The notes under the pieces are model-generated. The model was given only the letters and a program-made list of their open reading frames with translations, did not search any database and was not told the DNA's origin. This document shows, piece after piece, positions 8,227 to 16,485 of a stretch of DNA of 64,000 nucleotides. The DNA lies in the IMG/VR virus record IMGVR_UViG_3300042691_023183, positions 62,001 to 126,000 of that record. One strand, 5' to 3'. The DNA is from a virus. Both the position numbers and the translations under genes were made by a program. Position 1 is the stretch's first letter; the number at the start of each line of letters is the position of its first letter.

Positions 8227-9438
8227 ATGATAACCAAATCGATAAAAGAACTTATTTTTGTTAACCGGAACACTGTGTTTTCTGGTAACATTGTTACATA
8301 TTATATTAAATCTAAAACGGATTTATTTGATGCGGCTAAAGCTATTGCATTGGGACAAAGTGTTGGGAACCCAGAAAAAAGATCCGAATTTGAAAGCAAC
8401 GAATTGTTTGAAACATTTTGTGCCAAAGTTATTATAGACGACGTTGATTTTTCTAAAAATGAAGGATCGGTTGATATTTATTATCCAGACTCCAATTTCA
8501 ATTATCAAGAAGATGGAATAACACATTTTTTAACCACTATTATGGGTGGACAAGTTGATATTGACATCATTCAAAAATGTCGAATAACAAACATACAGTT
8601 TTCAAATAAATTCACATCCATATTTAATGGACCGAATCTTGGTTTATATGAAATGCGGCAGTTGTGTAACATCAATGATAAAACACCGTTATTTGGTGGA
8701 ATTATCAAACCGAAAATCGGACTTAATGTAAATGATTATGTAGAAGTTGTTAAAATTTATGCGGATAATGGATGTAATTTTATCAAAGAGGATGAAATTT
8801 TATCAAATCAATCGTTTTGTTCAATTGAAAAACGACTTGAAAAGATTGGTGATTATCTTAGAACCAACAACATTAAGATGGTCTATGCACCATCGATAAC
8901 GTGTGACCATTTATATTTAGAGGACCGTATACGTAAAGTCCATAATATGGGAATAAACGGTATCCACATCAATATTCATAGTGGATACGGTGCATATAAA
9001 TTGGCAAAAGATCTTAATCTATCTATGTTTTTACATTATCAGAAAAGTGGAGATAGGTTATGGACAAATCCACAACACGATTATTCTATAGATGAATCAG
9101 TTTTGTTTGAAATTGCAAGTCGATGTGGATGTTCTACACTTCATGTTGGTATGATTGGTGGATATTTAAATAGCGATTCTGATAGTTTGAAGAAAACTAT
9201 AAAGAAACTAGTTGAATTAAATTCTGTGCCAGCTTTAAGTTGTGGAATGCATCCGGGGTTAATTGAATATATTAAATCCGAACTTGGTCATCCAAACTGG
9301 ATGGCAAATGTTGGTGGATCAATTTCATCACATCCGATGGGTAGTAAAGCTGGCGTAAAAGCGATGGTCCAATCGATTCAAAAAACATACGGTGATGAAT
9401 ATTACACAGCAATTGAAACGTGGGGATTAAAGAAATGA
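8227..9438 (+). CDS. RuBisCO-like protein (form IV-type, RLP)
   Basis: 403 residues aligning in order with the RuBisCO large-subunit fold. An N-terminal domain is followed by a TIM barrel starting GGIIKPKIGL. Equivalents of spinach residues as I align them: K175/K177 are K161/K163, the K201-D203-E204 metal/carbamate triad is K187-D189-E190 (FIKEDE), H294 is H270, H327 is H306, and S379 is S338. SHPMG matches the GHPWG loop. Loop-6 K334 is replaced by Y313, and N123 and E60 equivalents are not seen, so CO2 fixation is not expected. Known RLPs are enolases, isomerases or decarboxylases of ketose-phosphate-like substrates. The stop overlaps the next gene's start (ATGA), indicating coupling. Confidence 0.88.
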   Translation: MITKSIKELIFVNRNTVFSGNIVTYYIKSKTDLFDAAKAIALGQSVGNPEKRSEFESNELFETFCAKVIIDDVDFSKNEGSVDIYYPDSNFNYQEDGITHFLTTIMGGQVDIDIIQKCRITNIQFSNKFTSIFNGPNLGLYEMRQLCNINDKTPLFGGIIKPKIGLNVNDYVEVVKIYADNGCNFIKEDEILSNQSFCSIEKRLEKIGDYLRTNNIKMVYAPSITCDHLYLEDRIRKVHNMGINGIHINIHSGYGAYKLAKDLNLSMFLHYQKSGDRLWTNPQHDYSIDESVLFEIASRCGCSTLHVGMIGGYLNSDSDSLKKTIKKLVELNSVPALSCGMHPGLIEYIKSELGHPNWMANVGGSISSHPMGSKAGVKAMVQSIQKTYGDEYYTAIETWGLKK

Positions 9439-10160
9439 CTTTAAACGTTGTTATACCAGCTGCTGGTCTTGGTACTCGATTTAATACCACAATTCCAAAA
9501 CCTTTACTGGATGTTAATGGATCTCCGATGTTAGCGAGAGTTATAAATAACTTTCATCATCGTGATGTAAAGTTTTTTGTATGCATTCTTAAAGAGCATC
9601 AACAGAAATTTAATATCATAGATAATGTAAAAACATACTGTGACACATCATCGATCAACTATGTTATCATTGATGAACTTACAGATGGACCTGCTCGAAC
9701 ATCCTATTTTGTAAAACAACATATTAATGTCGATGAACCATTGATCGTGACAAATTGTGATCAGGTTATTTTTGATTTGGATTTGGATAAACTAACGTCT
9801 TTTTCAGAAAAGAAATCAGCAGATGGAGTCGTTGGGACGTTTTATTCAAATAGTCCAAAAAATAGTTATATTAGATTAAATGATGATGGGTTAGTTACAC
9901 AAGTTAGAGAAAAAGAGGTTATTAGTAATTATGCTACAAACGGACTTCATTTTTGGTCAAAAGGATCTTATTTCTTTGAGTCATGTGACGAAATGTTTTC
10001 TCGAAATGACAGAGTAAATAATGAGTTTTATGTTGGACCAAGTTACAACTATATGATCAACAAAGGAATGAAAGTTGTTCAATATTTTTTCAATGAACAT
10101 TTTCCAATAGGAATCCCACAAGATTTAGAGTTATTTAAAAAAATAGATGAAAATATTTGA
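9435..10160 (+). CDS. Sugar-type nucleotidyltransferase
   Basis: 241 residues starting MTLNVVIPAAGLGTRF; the signature GxGTRF followed by PKPLLDVNG is the NTP-binding loop and catalytic lysine of sugar-1-phosphate nucleotidyltransferases. TNCDQVIF carries the metal aspartate. ATG at 9435 overlaps the RLP stop, so it is translated with the RLP. It probably activates a phosphorylated sugar or polyol as an NDP derivative; which nucleotide and substrate is unknown. The tight coupling suggests the RLP product or a derivative is its substrate. Confidence 0.85.
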   Translation: MTLNVVIPAAGLGTRFNTTIPKPLLDVNGSPMLARVINNFHHRDVKFFVCILKEHQQKFNIIDNVKTYCDTSSINYVIIDELTDGPARTSYFVKQHINVDEPLIVTNCDQVIFDLDLDKLTSFSEKKSADGVVGTFYSNSPKNSYIRLNDDGLVTQVREKEVISNYATNGLHFWSKGSYFFESCDEMFSRNDRVNNEFYVGPSYNYMINKGMKVVQYFFNEHFPIGIPQDLELFKKIDENI

Positions 10161-10473
10161 TTCAAAACCGTTTATGGATAAAGGCGGTTGGTTTATTGGA
10201 GATTTCGAACCAACTGTTTTTAAAACGACTGCATTTGAGGTTTCATACAAACTCCATTATAAAGGAGAGAGTTGGCCAACTCACCACCATAAGGTAAGTG
10301 AAGAAATAAACTTTCTAATTCGTGGTAGAATGACTATTAATGATGTAGTTATTAATGTTGGAACCATATTCATCATTGATCGATATGAATCGATAAAACC
10401 AGTATTTCTGGAAGATTGTGAACTAATTGTTGTGAAAGTTCCGTCTTCGAAAAATGACAAATATGAAGATTAA
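10147..10473 (+). CDS. Small single-domain cupin
   Basis: 108 residues. Cupin motif 1 is exact: G40, five residues, H46-x-H48, then E53, then G60. The second-motif histidine is not evident, so metal binding, if any, would use the motif 1 ligands. Cupins of this size are isomerases, epimerases, dioxygenases or sugar-binding proteins. It overlaps the nucleotidyltransferase by 14 nt and so belongs to the same operon. Acireductone dioxygenase was considered because of the RLP context, but the protein is too short and the second motif does not fit. Confidence 0.75.
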   Translation: MKIFDSKPFMDKGGWFIGDFEPTVFKTTAFEVSYKLHYKGESWPTHHHKVSEEINFLIRGRMTINDVVINVGTIFIIDRYESIKPVFLEDCELIVVKVPSSKNDKYED

Positions 10474-10475
10474 TT

Positions 10476-11108
10476 ATGAGCAATATAGATCAAAATTTAT
10501 ACGTTAAGAATACATCAAATGTTAATGGACTTTCTTATCTACCATCTTTCAAAAATGAATATGATAACGACGTTGACTGGCCCCGATGGTTTGATGTAAA
10601 AAACGGGATTCCAAATGAAATTAGTGATGCGAACAAAGAAGCATTGGATGATATTCTACGTAAGGTCAATGTAAAAAACGTCATTGAAATTGGTATTTCT
10701 CGTAATGATACAAGATCTTTTACCACACAACTACTTTACGCAAAGAAAGGAATTTATTGTGGAATTGATATTGAGGACAAAACATTTTTGAATGATCATT
10801 TAAATCGTGTATATACAATCAAAGCTAATTCACATGATCAATCAACTATACGTTCATATTTAAATACCATTGGATTGAAAAAATGTTCTGTATTATTTAT
10901 CGATGGATGGCACTCGGTTAATACTGTTATTAATGACTGGAAATATACAGATTTGCTTGATGACAATGGTGTCGTTATTTTTCATGATACTAACTATCAT
11001 CCGGGTCCAAATCTTATTATTGATGCAATTGATCGATCCATGTATAGGGTAGTAAAGTATTGTGATGGTGGTTGTGATTGGGGTATTGCAGCTGCGTATA
11101 ATTTATGA
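10476..11108 (+). CDS. SAM-dependent methyltransferase (Methyltransf_24 type)
   Basis: 210 residues. NVIEIGISRND is the SAM-binding loop and CGIDIEDK the acidic ribose-binding strand. LFIDGWHSVNTVINDW and GVVIFHDTNYHPG are typical of the family that includes cephalosporin-hydroxylase-like and sugar O-methyltransferases. It starts 2 nt after the cupin and overlaps the next glycosyltransferase by 4 nt. A role in methylating a glycan or nucleotide sugar is inferred from the neighbours. Confidence 0.78.
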   Translation: MSNIDQNLYVKNTSNVNGLSYLPSFKNEYDNDVDWPRWFDVKNGIPNEISDANKEALDDILRKVNVKNVIEIGISRNDTRSFTTQLLYAKKGIYCGIDIEDKTFLNDHLNRVYTIKANSHDQSTIRSYLNTIGLKKCSVLFIDGWHSVNTVINDWKYTDLLDDNGVVIFHDTNYHPGPNLIIDAIDRSMYRVVKYCDGGCDWGIAAAYNL

Positions 11109-11941
11109 TACACGTATATATTCTAACATATAATAATAACCAAATCTTAAACGGATGGGCATTAAAATCATTACACGAATCAGAGTATGACCGTGATAAA
11201 GTCAAGGTTTTTGTAATAAACAATCACAGCAATATTGTTATTGAGGAACAATATAAACAAACTGTTACTGTATTAAACAATGTATTACGTCCAGATTTTT
11301 CAACTGGACATTTGGCCAGAAATTGGAATCAGGCAATAATGAGAGGATTTGTTAATTTGAATAATCCTCAATGTGAATATGTTATCACATGTCATAACGA
11401 TACCGTCTTCAAAAAAGACTGGTATAATAAATTAATGAAACATGCACGTATATACAACTATATTCAGTTAGGTGCTGGCGATCAATTTCAAATGTTTAGC
11501 CCAATTGCTGTAAAATATATTGGCATGAACGATGAACGATTTTGTGGAAACGGTGTACAAGAAGCAGATTATTTGTTACGTGCCAGATTATATTTTGGAC
11601 AACATTCGACTATTAATGACTATAGTCATGATCGAATTCATAATCCAATTGAAGAAAATGACGTGATCGAAACGACACCCCTTGGATGGCAACATTCAAA
11701 AGACATCCACGCATTGTATGTACGATTTCATCCGATTTGTTATACTATTTTTAAGAAAAAGTGGGGAATATCTCCTATCGAATGGAGTCGTTATGATGTT
11801 CCATTTGACAGTCTTGAACCACTAATTGATAACTATATTTTATACCCATATTTTGAACGGGATATCATTACATTAAAACAACAAAAATACGTTTGTGAAG
11901 ATACTTCGCTTGATGAAATTTGTAAACTAAGAACCAGATGA
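11105..11941 (+). CDS. GT2-family glycosyltransferase
   Basis: 278 residues. The start MIHVYILTYNNNQIL is the first beta strand and nucleotide loop of GT-A folds. CHNDTVF near residue 100 occupies the DxD position (HND). RNWNQAIMRGF is the family helix before it. It sits in an overlapping chain with the methyltransferase and the GDPD-like gene, so one transcript is expected. Confidence 0.82.
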   Translation: MIHVYILTYNNNQILNGWALKSLHESEYDRDKVKVFVINNHSNIVIEEQYKQTVTVLNNVLRPDFSTGHLARNWNQAIMRGFVNLNNPQCEYVITCHNDTVFKKDWYNKLMKHARIYNYIQLGAGDQFQMFSPIAVKYIGMNDERFCGNGVQEADYLLRARLYFGQHSTINDYSHDRIHNPIEENDVIETTPLGWQHSKDIHALYVRFHPICYTIFKKKWGISPIEWSRYDVPFDSLEPLIDNYILYPYFERDIITLKQQKYVCEDTSLDEICKLRTR

Positions 11942-12399
11942 AACTCATATCACACAGAGGCAACTTACATGGACCAAATCCGGATAAAGAAAACCATCCA
12001 GATTACATTACCTCTGCATTAAAAGCTGGACATGATGTTGAAGTTGATGTATGGTATCAGAATAACAAGTGGTATTTGGGACATGATAACCCTGAATATC
12101 AGGTTAAGTATGATTTTCTAGCAGAACGTAAGTTTTGGCTACATGCCAAGAATGGAGATGCGTTTCACCTATTGTTACAAGATTTTACGTTGAATGTATT
12201 TTGGCACACCGATGAAGATTGGGTATTGACAAGTAAACGATATATTTGGACTTATCCTACCAAACAATTATATCCTGAAAGCATCTGTGTAATGCCAGAA
12301 CGGGGTTGGATGGGTGATCTTACAAAATGCTATGCAGTATGTACTGACTTCGTAAAAGAATTTCCAGAACAGTTTGAACAAGAATATTGGCTAAATTAG
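11938..12399 (+). CDS. GDPD-like phosphodiesterase-fold protein
   Basis: 153 residues. MKLISHRGN at the start, VEVDVWYQNNKWYLGHDNP at 53-71 and WLHAKN at about 88 match the HRG, ExD and GH(D) motifs of glycerophosphodiester phosphodiesterase TIM barrels. At half the usual length it is a compact version seen in phage sugar-modification regions. It might act on a phosphodiester-linked glycan, but catalytic activity is uncertain. Confidence 0.68.
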   Translation: MKLISHRGNLHGPNPDKENHPDYITSALKAGHDVEVDVWYQNNKWYLGHDNPEYQVKYDFLAERKFWLHAKNGDAFHLLLQDFTLNVFWHTDEDWVLTSKRYIWTYPTKQLYPESICVMPERGWMGDLTKCYAVCTDFVKEFPEQFEQEYWLN

Positions 12400-12401
12400 T
12401 T

Positions 12402-13241
12402 ATGATTAACGTAAGTTTATATGATGGATCATTTGCACATGCATATTCGTGTTCAAATGGAGATTTGAATATTTTATCAAAACATGTACATTTTGATAGA
12501 GAAAATATACATGACATTGCGTTTTTTACGGATGGGTATGTTACGTGTGATAGTATAGATAACCATAACCACAAACGAAAAATTGCGTGGTTATTGGAAC
12601 CAAGATCTATTTTACCTGATTTGTATAGTTTTGATATAGACTGGAGTAAATTTGATTTTATTTTAACTCACGATAAACAGTTCATTAAAGACGTTCAATC
12701 GCATACAAATGCCAATGTGTATTGGTATCCTGTAGGAGGAACTTGGCTATATGAAAGTGATTGGGTCATATATCCAAAGACTAAAAACTTATCTATCATT
12801 GCGTCTGGAAAACGGGAAACTGTTGGTCACAAAATGAGACACGATATTATTGATCGTTTTCGTAGTCATTTTGATGCAATACACGGACGTGGTTATCAAT
12901 GTGTCGAATATAAATTTGAATCGTTGGCACCATATAGGTTTTCAACTATTATTGAAAACGCTCGTATAGATGACTATTTTAGTGAGAAACTTATTGATTG
13001 TCTACTGACGGGTACCATACCAATTTATTATGGAACCAACAACATAGGAAATTATTTTGACACGAACGGTATGTTGTTGATCGATAACGTTGATTCGTTT
13101 AGTAATATAATTCCGATGTTAAACGAAGAGTATTATGAATCCAAAATGGACATAATTCTTGAAAACTACAATCGTGCCAAAGAATACGTCAATACCGAAG
13201 ACTGGATTTATAACAAGTATAAAGATATACTGTTTGTATGA
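12402..13241 (+). CDS. GT10 (alpha-1,3-fucosyltransferase-like) glycosyltransferase
   Basis: 279 residues from ATG 12402, chosen over a TTG inside the previous gene. The C-terminal half has the GT10 hallmark: FSTIIENARIDDYFSEKLID, then GTIPIYYG, corresponding to the GDP-fucose binding region. KIAWLLEPRS precedes it. A GDP-mannose 4,6-dehydratase is encoded at 34.7 kb, which could contribute to GDP-fucose or a related GDP-deoxysugar; the link is inference. Confidence 0.82.
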   Translation: MINVSLYDGSFAHAYSCSNGDLNILSKHVHFDRENIHDIAFFTDGYVTCDSIDNHNHKRKIAWLLEPRSILPDLYSFDIDWSKFDFILTHDKQFIKDVQSHTNANVYWYPVGGTWLYESDWVIYPKTKNLSIIASGKRETVGHKMRHDIIDRFRSHFDAIHGRGYQCVEYKFESLAPYRFSTIIENARIDDYFSEKLIDCLLTGTIPIYYGTNNIGNYFDTNGMLLIDNVDSFSNIIPMLNEEYYESKMDIILENYNRAKEYVNTEDWIYNKYKDILFV

Positions 13242-13936
13242 TTACAGATTTGTTTAACATACTGGATTCTGTTGAGATAATCAACCTTGATGAAAGAACT
13301 GATAGGTTTGATAGAATATCAACACATCTAAATAAAATCGGATTTAACGGACGTTTTAATAGGTTTTCAGCTATAAAACGTGAACATACAGAACTTACAC
13401 GTTCTGAGAATGCAAGACTTGGGTGTTTTTTAAGTCATTGTAACGTGATTGAAAACGCTTATAATAAAAAACAAAAATATGTACTTGTTCTTGAAGATGA
13501 CTGTGAATTTATAGAAAATAACATCAGATACTTCAATTTTCAGAGTCTATGTGAAACCATTCAAAATATTCAGTTTGATATGGTATATCTAGGAGCAACG
13601 TACTATCATTTAGAATCAACATCATTTTCACAGTTGGATAAAGTTAAACCATATGGGTGTAATGCCGCGTTTTGCGTAATTATTAATATTCAGTCAATGT
13701 TTGAGAAAATAATTAATGAATACGTGGATGAAGATCATATTACAAATTTGGCAAAAAACAACCGTACAGATTATTCTAAAACCACGATTGATGGAGCATA
13801 TAATTTTTTGAATCCGGTACGATATGCCACGGATCCAATTCTAGCGACTCAATTTTCATCATTCAGTGATATAGAACAGGTTGACGTGTCGTATCCACTG
13901 GTAACCATGTGGAAAGATGCAAAATCGAAGATATAA
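13238..13936 (+). CDS. GT25-family (LPS-type) glycosyltransferase
   Basis: 232 residues with the GT25 signatures: IINLDERTDRFDRI near the start, LGCFLSHCNVIENAY, and VLVLEDDCEF providing the acidic metal site. GT25 members transfer galactose or glucose to lipooligosaccharide or glycoproteins. Last gene of the 7.3-13.9 kb island, overlapping the GT10 gene by 4 nt. Confidence 0.86.
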   Translation: MITDLFNILDSVEIINLDERTDRFDRISTHLNKIGFNGRFNRFSAIKREHTELTRSENARLGCFLSHCNVIENAYNKKQKYVLVLEDDCEFIENNIRYFNFQSLCETIQNIQFDMVYLGATYYHLESTSFSQLDKVKPYGCNAAFCVIINIQSMFEKIINEYVDEDHITNLAKNNRTDYSKTTIDGAYNFLNPVRYATDPILATQFSSFSDIEQVDVSYPLVTMWKDAKSKI

Positions 13937-13993
13937 AAACTGGACATTTCAGGAAATCATAGTAAAGTATAGGAACAATAAACGAAAAAAGTT

Positions 13994-14737
13994 ATGACAA
14001 AGACAAATCTACAAAAATTCATTAGCAAGTATTCTCTTAACGGAGAAGTAACCGCAGTTAAGTGGAATCTTTCCACCAAGGACAATCAGATCAGTCTGAG
14101 TGCCATCACAAACGACAAGAGTTTGGTTTATGATGTGAACTGGAAGAATGTCGAAGGACTTTCTGCTGATTATGAGATTGGTGTGTATGATACCGATAAG
14201 TTGCAGAAGATGTTGAAGGCTCTTGGTGAGGATATTACCATGACAGTTAATCAGAATGAGGGACGTGTGACTTCATTGTCATTTTCTGATGGTACTTCGG
14301 AAATTCAGTTTATGACCGCTGAGTTGACTGTGATTCCCAAGTCTTCACGATTGAAGGGTCAACCCGCGTACAACTTTGAAATCGATCTCACTAAGGATTT
14401 CATTGCCAAGTACCGTAGTGCCAAGGATGCGTTGTCTGACGAATCCAAGTTCACCCTTCTCATGAACAAGAAGAGTAAGAAGGTTCAGTTGGTTATCGGA
14501 TACGCTTCAATCAACAGCAATCGTGTGACTTTGGATGTTCCTATTAAGAGTGGAACTGCGAAGCTCGAGAAGTCGTTGAACTTCAACGCTGACTTCCTCA
14601 AGAGTGTGTTGGATGCTAACAACGAGTGTGAAAATGCGGTGTTGAAGGTTTCCGAGTCAGGATTGGCAACTGTTCAGTTCAGTACTGATGCCTTTGAAGC
14701 TGTTTATCATTTCGGTCCAGTTCAAGCTAACGACTAA
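13994..14737 (+). CDS. Sliding clamp (gp45-like)
   Basis: 247 residues, the expected length for a T4-type trimeric clamp. LQKFISKYSLNGEVTAVKW at the start, YEIGVYDTDKLQKMLKAL and TAELTVIPKS are clamp-like strand and helix elements. It is followed 5 nt later by the clamp loader. Codon composition is noticeably more GC-rich than the accessory island before it. Confidence 0.85.
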   Translation: MTKTNLQKFISKYSLNGEVTAVKWNLSTKDNQISLSAITNDKSLVYDVNWKNVEGLSADYEIGVYDTDKLQKMLKALGEDITMTVNQNEGRVTSLSFSDGTSEIQFMTAELTVIPKSSRLKGQPAYNFEIDLTKDFIAKYRSAKDALSDESKFTLLMNKKSKKVQLVIGYASINSNRVTLDVPIKSGTAKLEKSLNFNADFLKSVLDANNECENAVLKVSESGLATVQFSTDAFEAVYHFGPVQAND

Positions 14738-14742
14738 GTATT

Positions 14743-15711
14743 ATGGATGCCTTTTTTGAAGAGGTTAGTCACACCAACGATGAAAAGGTTCATAGTTTGT
14801 GGGTCGAGAAGTATCGACCCACAACCCTTGAAAACTATATCGGTAATGAGAACATTATCACGACTATCAAGTCGTATATTGATCAACAGAACATTCCTCA
14901 TTTGATGTTGTATGGTGGTGCGGGTACTGGCAAGACTACTCTTGCTAAACTTCTTACCAAACAAATCAATTGTGATGTTTTGTATATCAATGCGTCTGAT
15001 GAAAACAAGGTTGATAACGTTCGAACCAAGATCAAGACTTTTGCGTCTTGTGTGGGTATCAAACCGTTGAAGGTTATCATTCTTGACGAGTGTGATTATA
15101 TGTCACCTGAGGCACAAGCGGCTCTTCGTAACCTGATGGAGACGTTTAGTATGTCTACAAGGTTCATTCTTACGTGTAACTATCATGAGAAGATGATTCT
15201 TCCGATTGTGTCACGTTGTATGACTTTTGAGATTGCTCCGATGACTAAGGTTTCGGTGGCAGTTCATATGACCAAGATTCTTAAGACTGAGAATGTTGAG
15301 TATCAGAATGATGACTTGGCTTATATTGTTAACACGTACTATCCTGATATTCGTAAGATTATCAATGTGACACAACAGTCTACCTTTGAAGGTAAGTTGA
15401 AAATCAATAAGGAGTCATCCTTAAAGACTGATACTCACCAAAAGTTGATTGACATGATCAAGAGTGGTATTGGTAAGCCTACTGCGTTCAATGAGATCCG
15501 ACAGTTTCTTGCGGATCAACGTATTAAGGTGTACGATGATTACTTTGCGGTTCTATACCAGAAGGTAGATGAATACGCTAACGGTAAACAAGCGATTGCT
15601 ACAATCATCATTTCGGAATATATGTATCAGTGTAGTTTGTTGATTCCTCCTTTGAAGGAGATTGCGTTGATGGCGTGTATCAGCAAACTTCTGAACGATT
15701 TACGAAAATGA
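14743..15711 (+). CDS. Clamp loader ATPase (RFC small subunit/gp44-like)
   Basis: 322 residues. LWVEKYRPTTLENYIG is the RFC-family N-terminus, YGGAGTGKTT the Walker A, VIILDECDYM the Walker B (DECD variant), and IVSRC the sensor/arginine-finger SRC motif. It loads the adjacent clamp for the family B polymerase. A separate gp62-like small subunit was not recognised nearby. Confidence 0.95.
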   Translation: MDAFFEEVSHTNDEKVHSLWVEKYRPTTLENYIGNENIITTIKSYIDQQNIPHLMLYGGAGTGKTTLAKLLTKQINCDVLYINASDENKVDNVRTKIKTFASCVGIKPLKVIILDECDYMSPEAQAALRNLMETFSMSTRFILTCNYHEKMILPIVSRCMTFEIAPMTKVSVAVHMTKILKTENVEYQNDDLAYIVNTYYPDIRKIINVTQQSTFEGKLKINKESSLKTDTHQKLIDMIKSGIGKPTAFNEIRQFLADQRIKVYDDYFAVLYQKVDEYANGKQAIATIIISEYMYQCSLLIPPLKEIALMACISKLLNDLRK

Positions 15712-15896
15712 AACCGATTGAGTTAATTACAAAAACGTTTGGCAAACGTCCTTGGTATAATAGGTTGGAAAATGGGTTAAATAAACGTGAGTTTATTATA
15801 TATGCTAATTACTATCCATATACTGAGGACGGCAAAGTGTATGACTTTGCCAAATCAAATAAAATTAAAATAAGTATACGACCATTGGGTGGTTAA
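15708..15896 (+). CDS. Small ANYYP-motif protein A
   Basis: 62 residues starting MKPIELITKTFGKRPWY, with ATG overlapping the clamp-loader stop (ATGA). The end has IIYANYYPYTEDGK and IRPLGG. The same ANYYP core and proline-glycine end occur in the gene at 16279-16482, so the two look like diverged duplicates. Function unknown. Confidence 0.65.
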   Translation: MKPIELITKTFGKRPWYNRLENGLNKREFIIYANYYPYTEDGKVYDFAKSNKIKISIRPLGG

Positions 15897-15914
15897 TATA
15901 TATAACCACAAAAT

Positions 15915-16286
15915 ATGGTTACAATCAGTGTCGATGAAGGTTATGCGTTTGATATCTTGACTATTTTTCAAGTCAAGATACATAATTGTACTGATCCAGT
16001 TAAACTTGAAACGAGTAAACGTGGATTTTCCATGCTTTATGAAGAATTGAAAGTCCAATTGGGTCAAGACAAGTTATCTGAAATATTAAACTCAAAAGAG
16101 TATGATGACTTGTATGCAGAAAATCAAACAACGTTTGTGTTGGTTGATGCAATTCGTTCTAGTAATGAAGTTTCAATTGGTAAAGACATTGATAATACTA
16201 ATTTAGCACGTTTCGACTGCAAGCGTCGTTTGCAGTCGAAATTTTTTAATTCACAGATGGTAGAAACCAAAACAAAACATGAATAA
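15915..16286 (+). CDS. Conserved-looking protein of unknown function
   Basis: 123 residues starting MVTISVDEGYAFDILTIFQV. A helical middle (KLSEILNSKEYDDLY) is followed by ENQTTFVLVDAIRSS. Not recognised. Its last 25 codons contain a perfect 12-bp terminator-like hairpin followed by T6 (16211-16247), so the 3' coding end doubles as a possible transcription signal. It lies between two paralogous small genes. Confidence 0.65.
   Translation: MVTISVDEGYAFDILTIFQVKIHNCTDPVKLETSKRGFSMLYEELKVQLGQDKLSEILNSKEYDDLYAENQTTFVLVDAIRSSNEVSIGKDIDNTNLARFDCKRRLQSKFFNSQMVETKTKHE
16211..16247 (+). terminator. Intrinsic-terminator-like hairpin inside coding sequence
   Basis: TTTCGACTGCAA pairs perfectly with TTGCAGTCGAAA (12 bp) around a 7-nt loop and is followed by six Ts. 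It lies within the 3' end of the 15915-16286 frame, encoding DCKRRLQSKFF. It would end or attenuate transcription from the replication genes unless ribosomes melt it. Confidence 0.6.
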
Positions 16287-16482
16287 ACGTCAAATTCTTA
16301 AAGAGGTGTGGGATAATTGGGCCGGTAAAGAGTGGTTCAAGTATGCTAATTATGAAAATGAACAATCAAACAAGATTGTGATTCAAGCAAACTATTATCC
16401 TACGTTAGAAATGCCACAGTTTAGAATCTTTATGGGTAAATATCCTGAGATTCAATATGAGGTAACATATCCAAGAGGTTAA
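16279..16482 (+). CDS. Small ANYYP-motif protein B
   Basis: 67 residues, similar to the gene at 15708-15896: an aromatic/charged N-terminal half (GKEWFKYANYENEQ), IVIQANYYPTLE, and a YPRG end. It overlaps the preceding gene by 8 nt. Function unknown; duplication followed by divergence is the simplest reading. Confidence 0.62.
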   Translation: MNKRQILKEVWDNWAGKEWFKYANYENEQSNKIVIQANYYPTLEMPQFRIFMGKYPEIQYEVTYPRG

Positions 16483-16485
16483 TTT

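Noticed and set aside
8227-9438. A true CO2-fixing RuBisCO
   Set aside because: Loop-6 K334 is replaced by tyrosine, and N123 and E60 equivalents are missing. No phosphoribulokinase or small subunit is seen.
8091-10473. A methionine-salvage cassette (MtnW, MtnX, MtnD)
   Set aside because: The HAD is a remnant, the cupin is too short and lacks the second motif of acireductone dioxygenase, and a sugar nucleotidyltransferase has no place in that pathway.
15915-16286. Clamp-loader small subunit (gp62)
   Set aside because: The position is suggestive, but length and sequence show none of the expected features.
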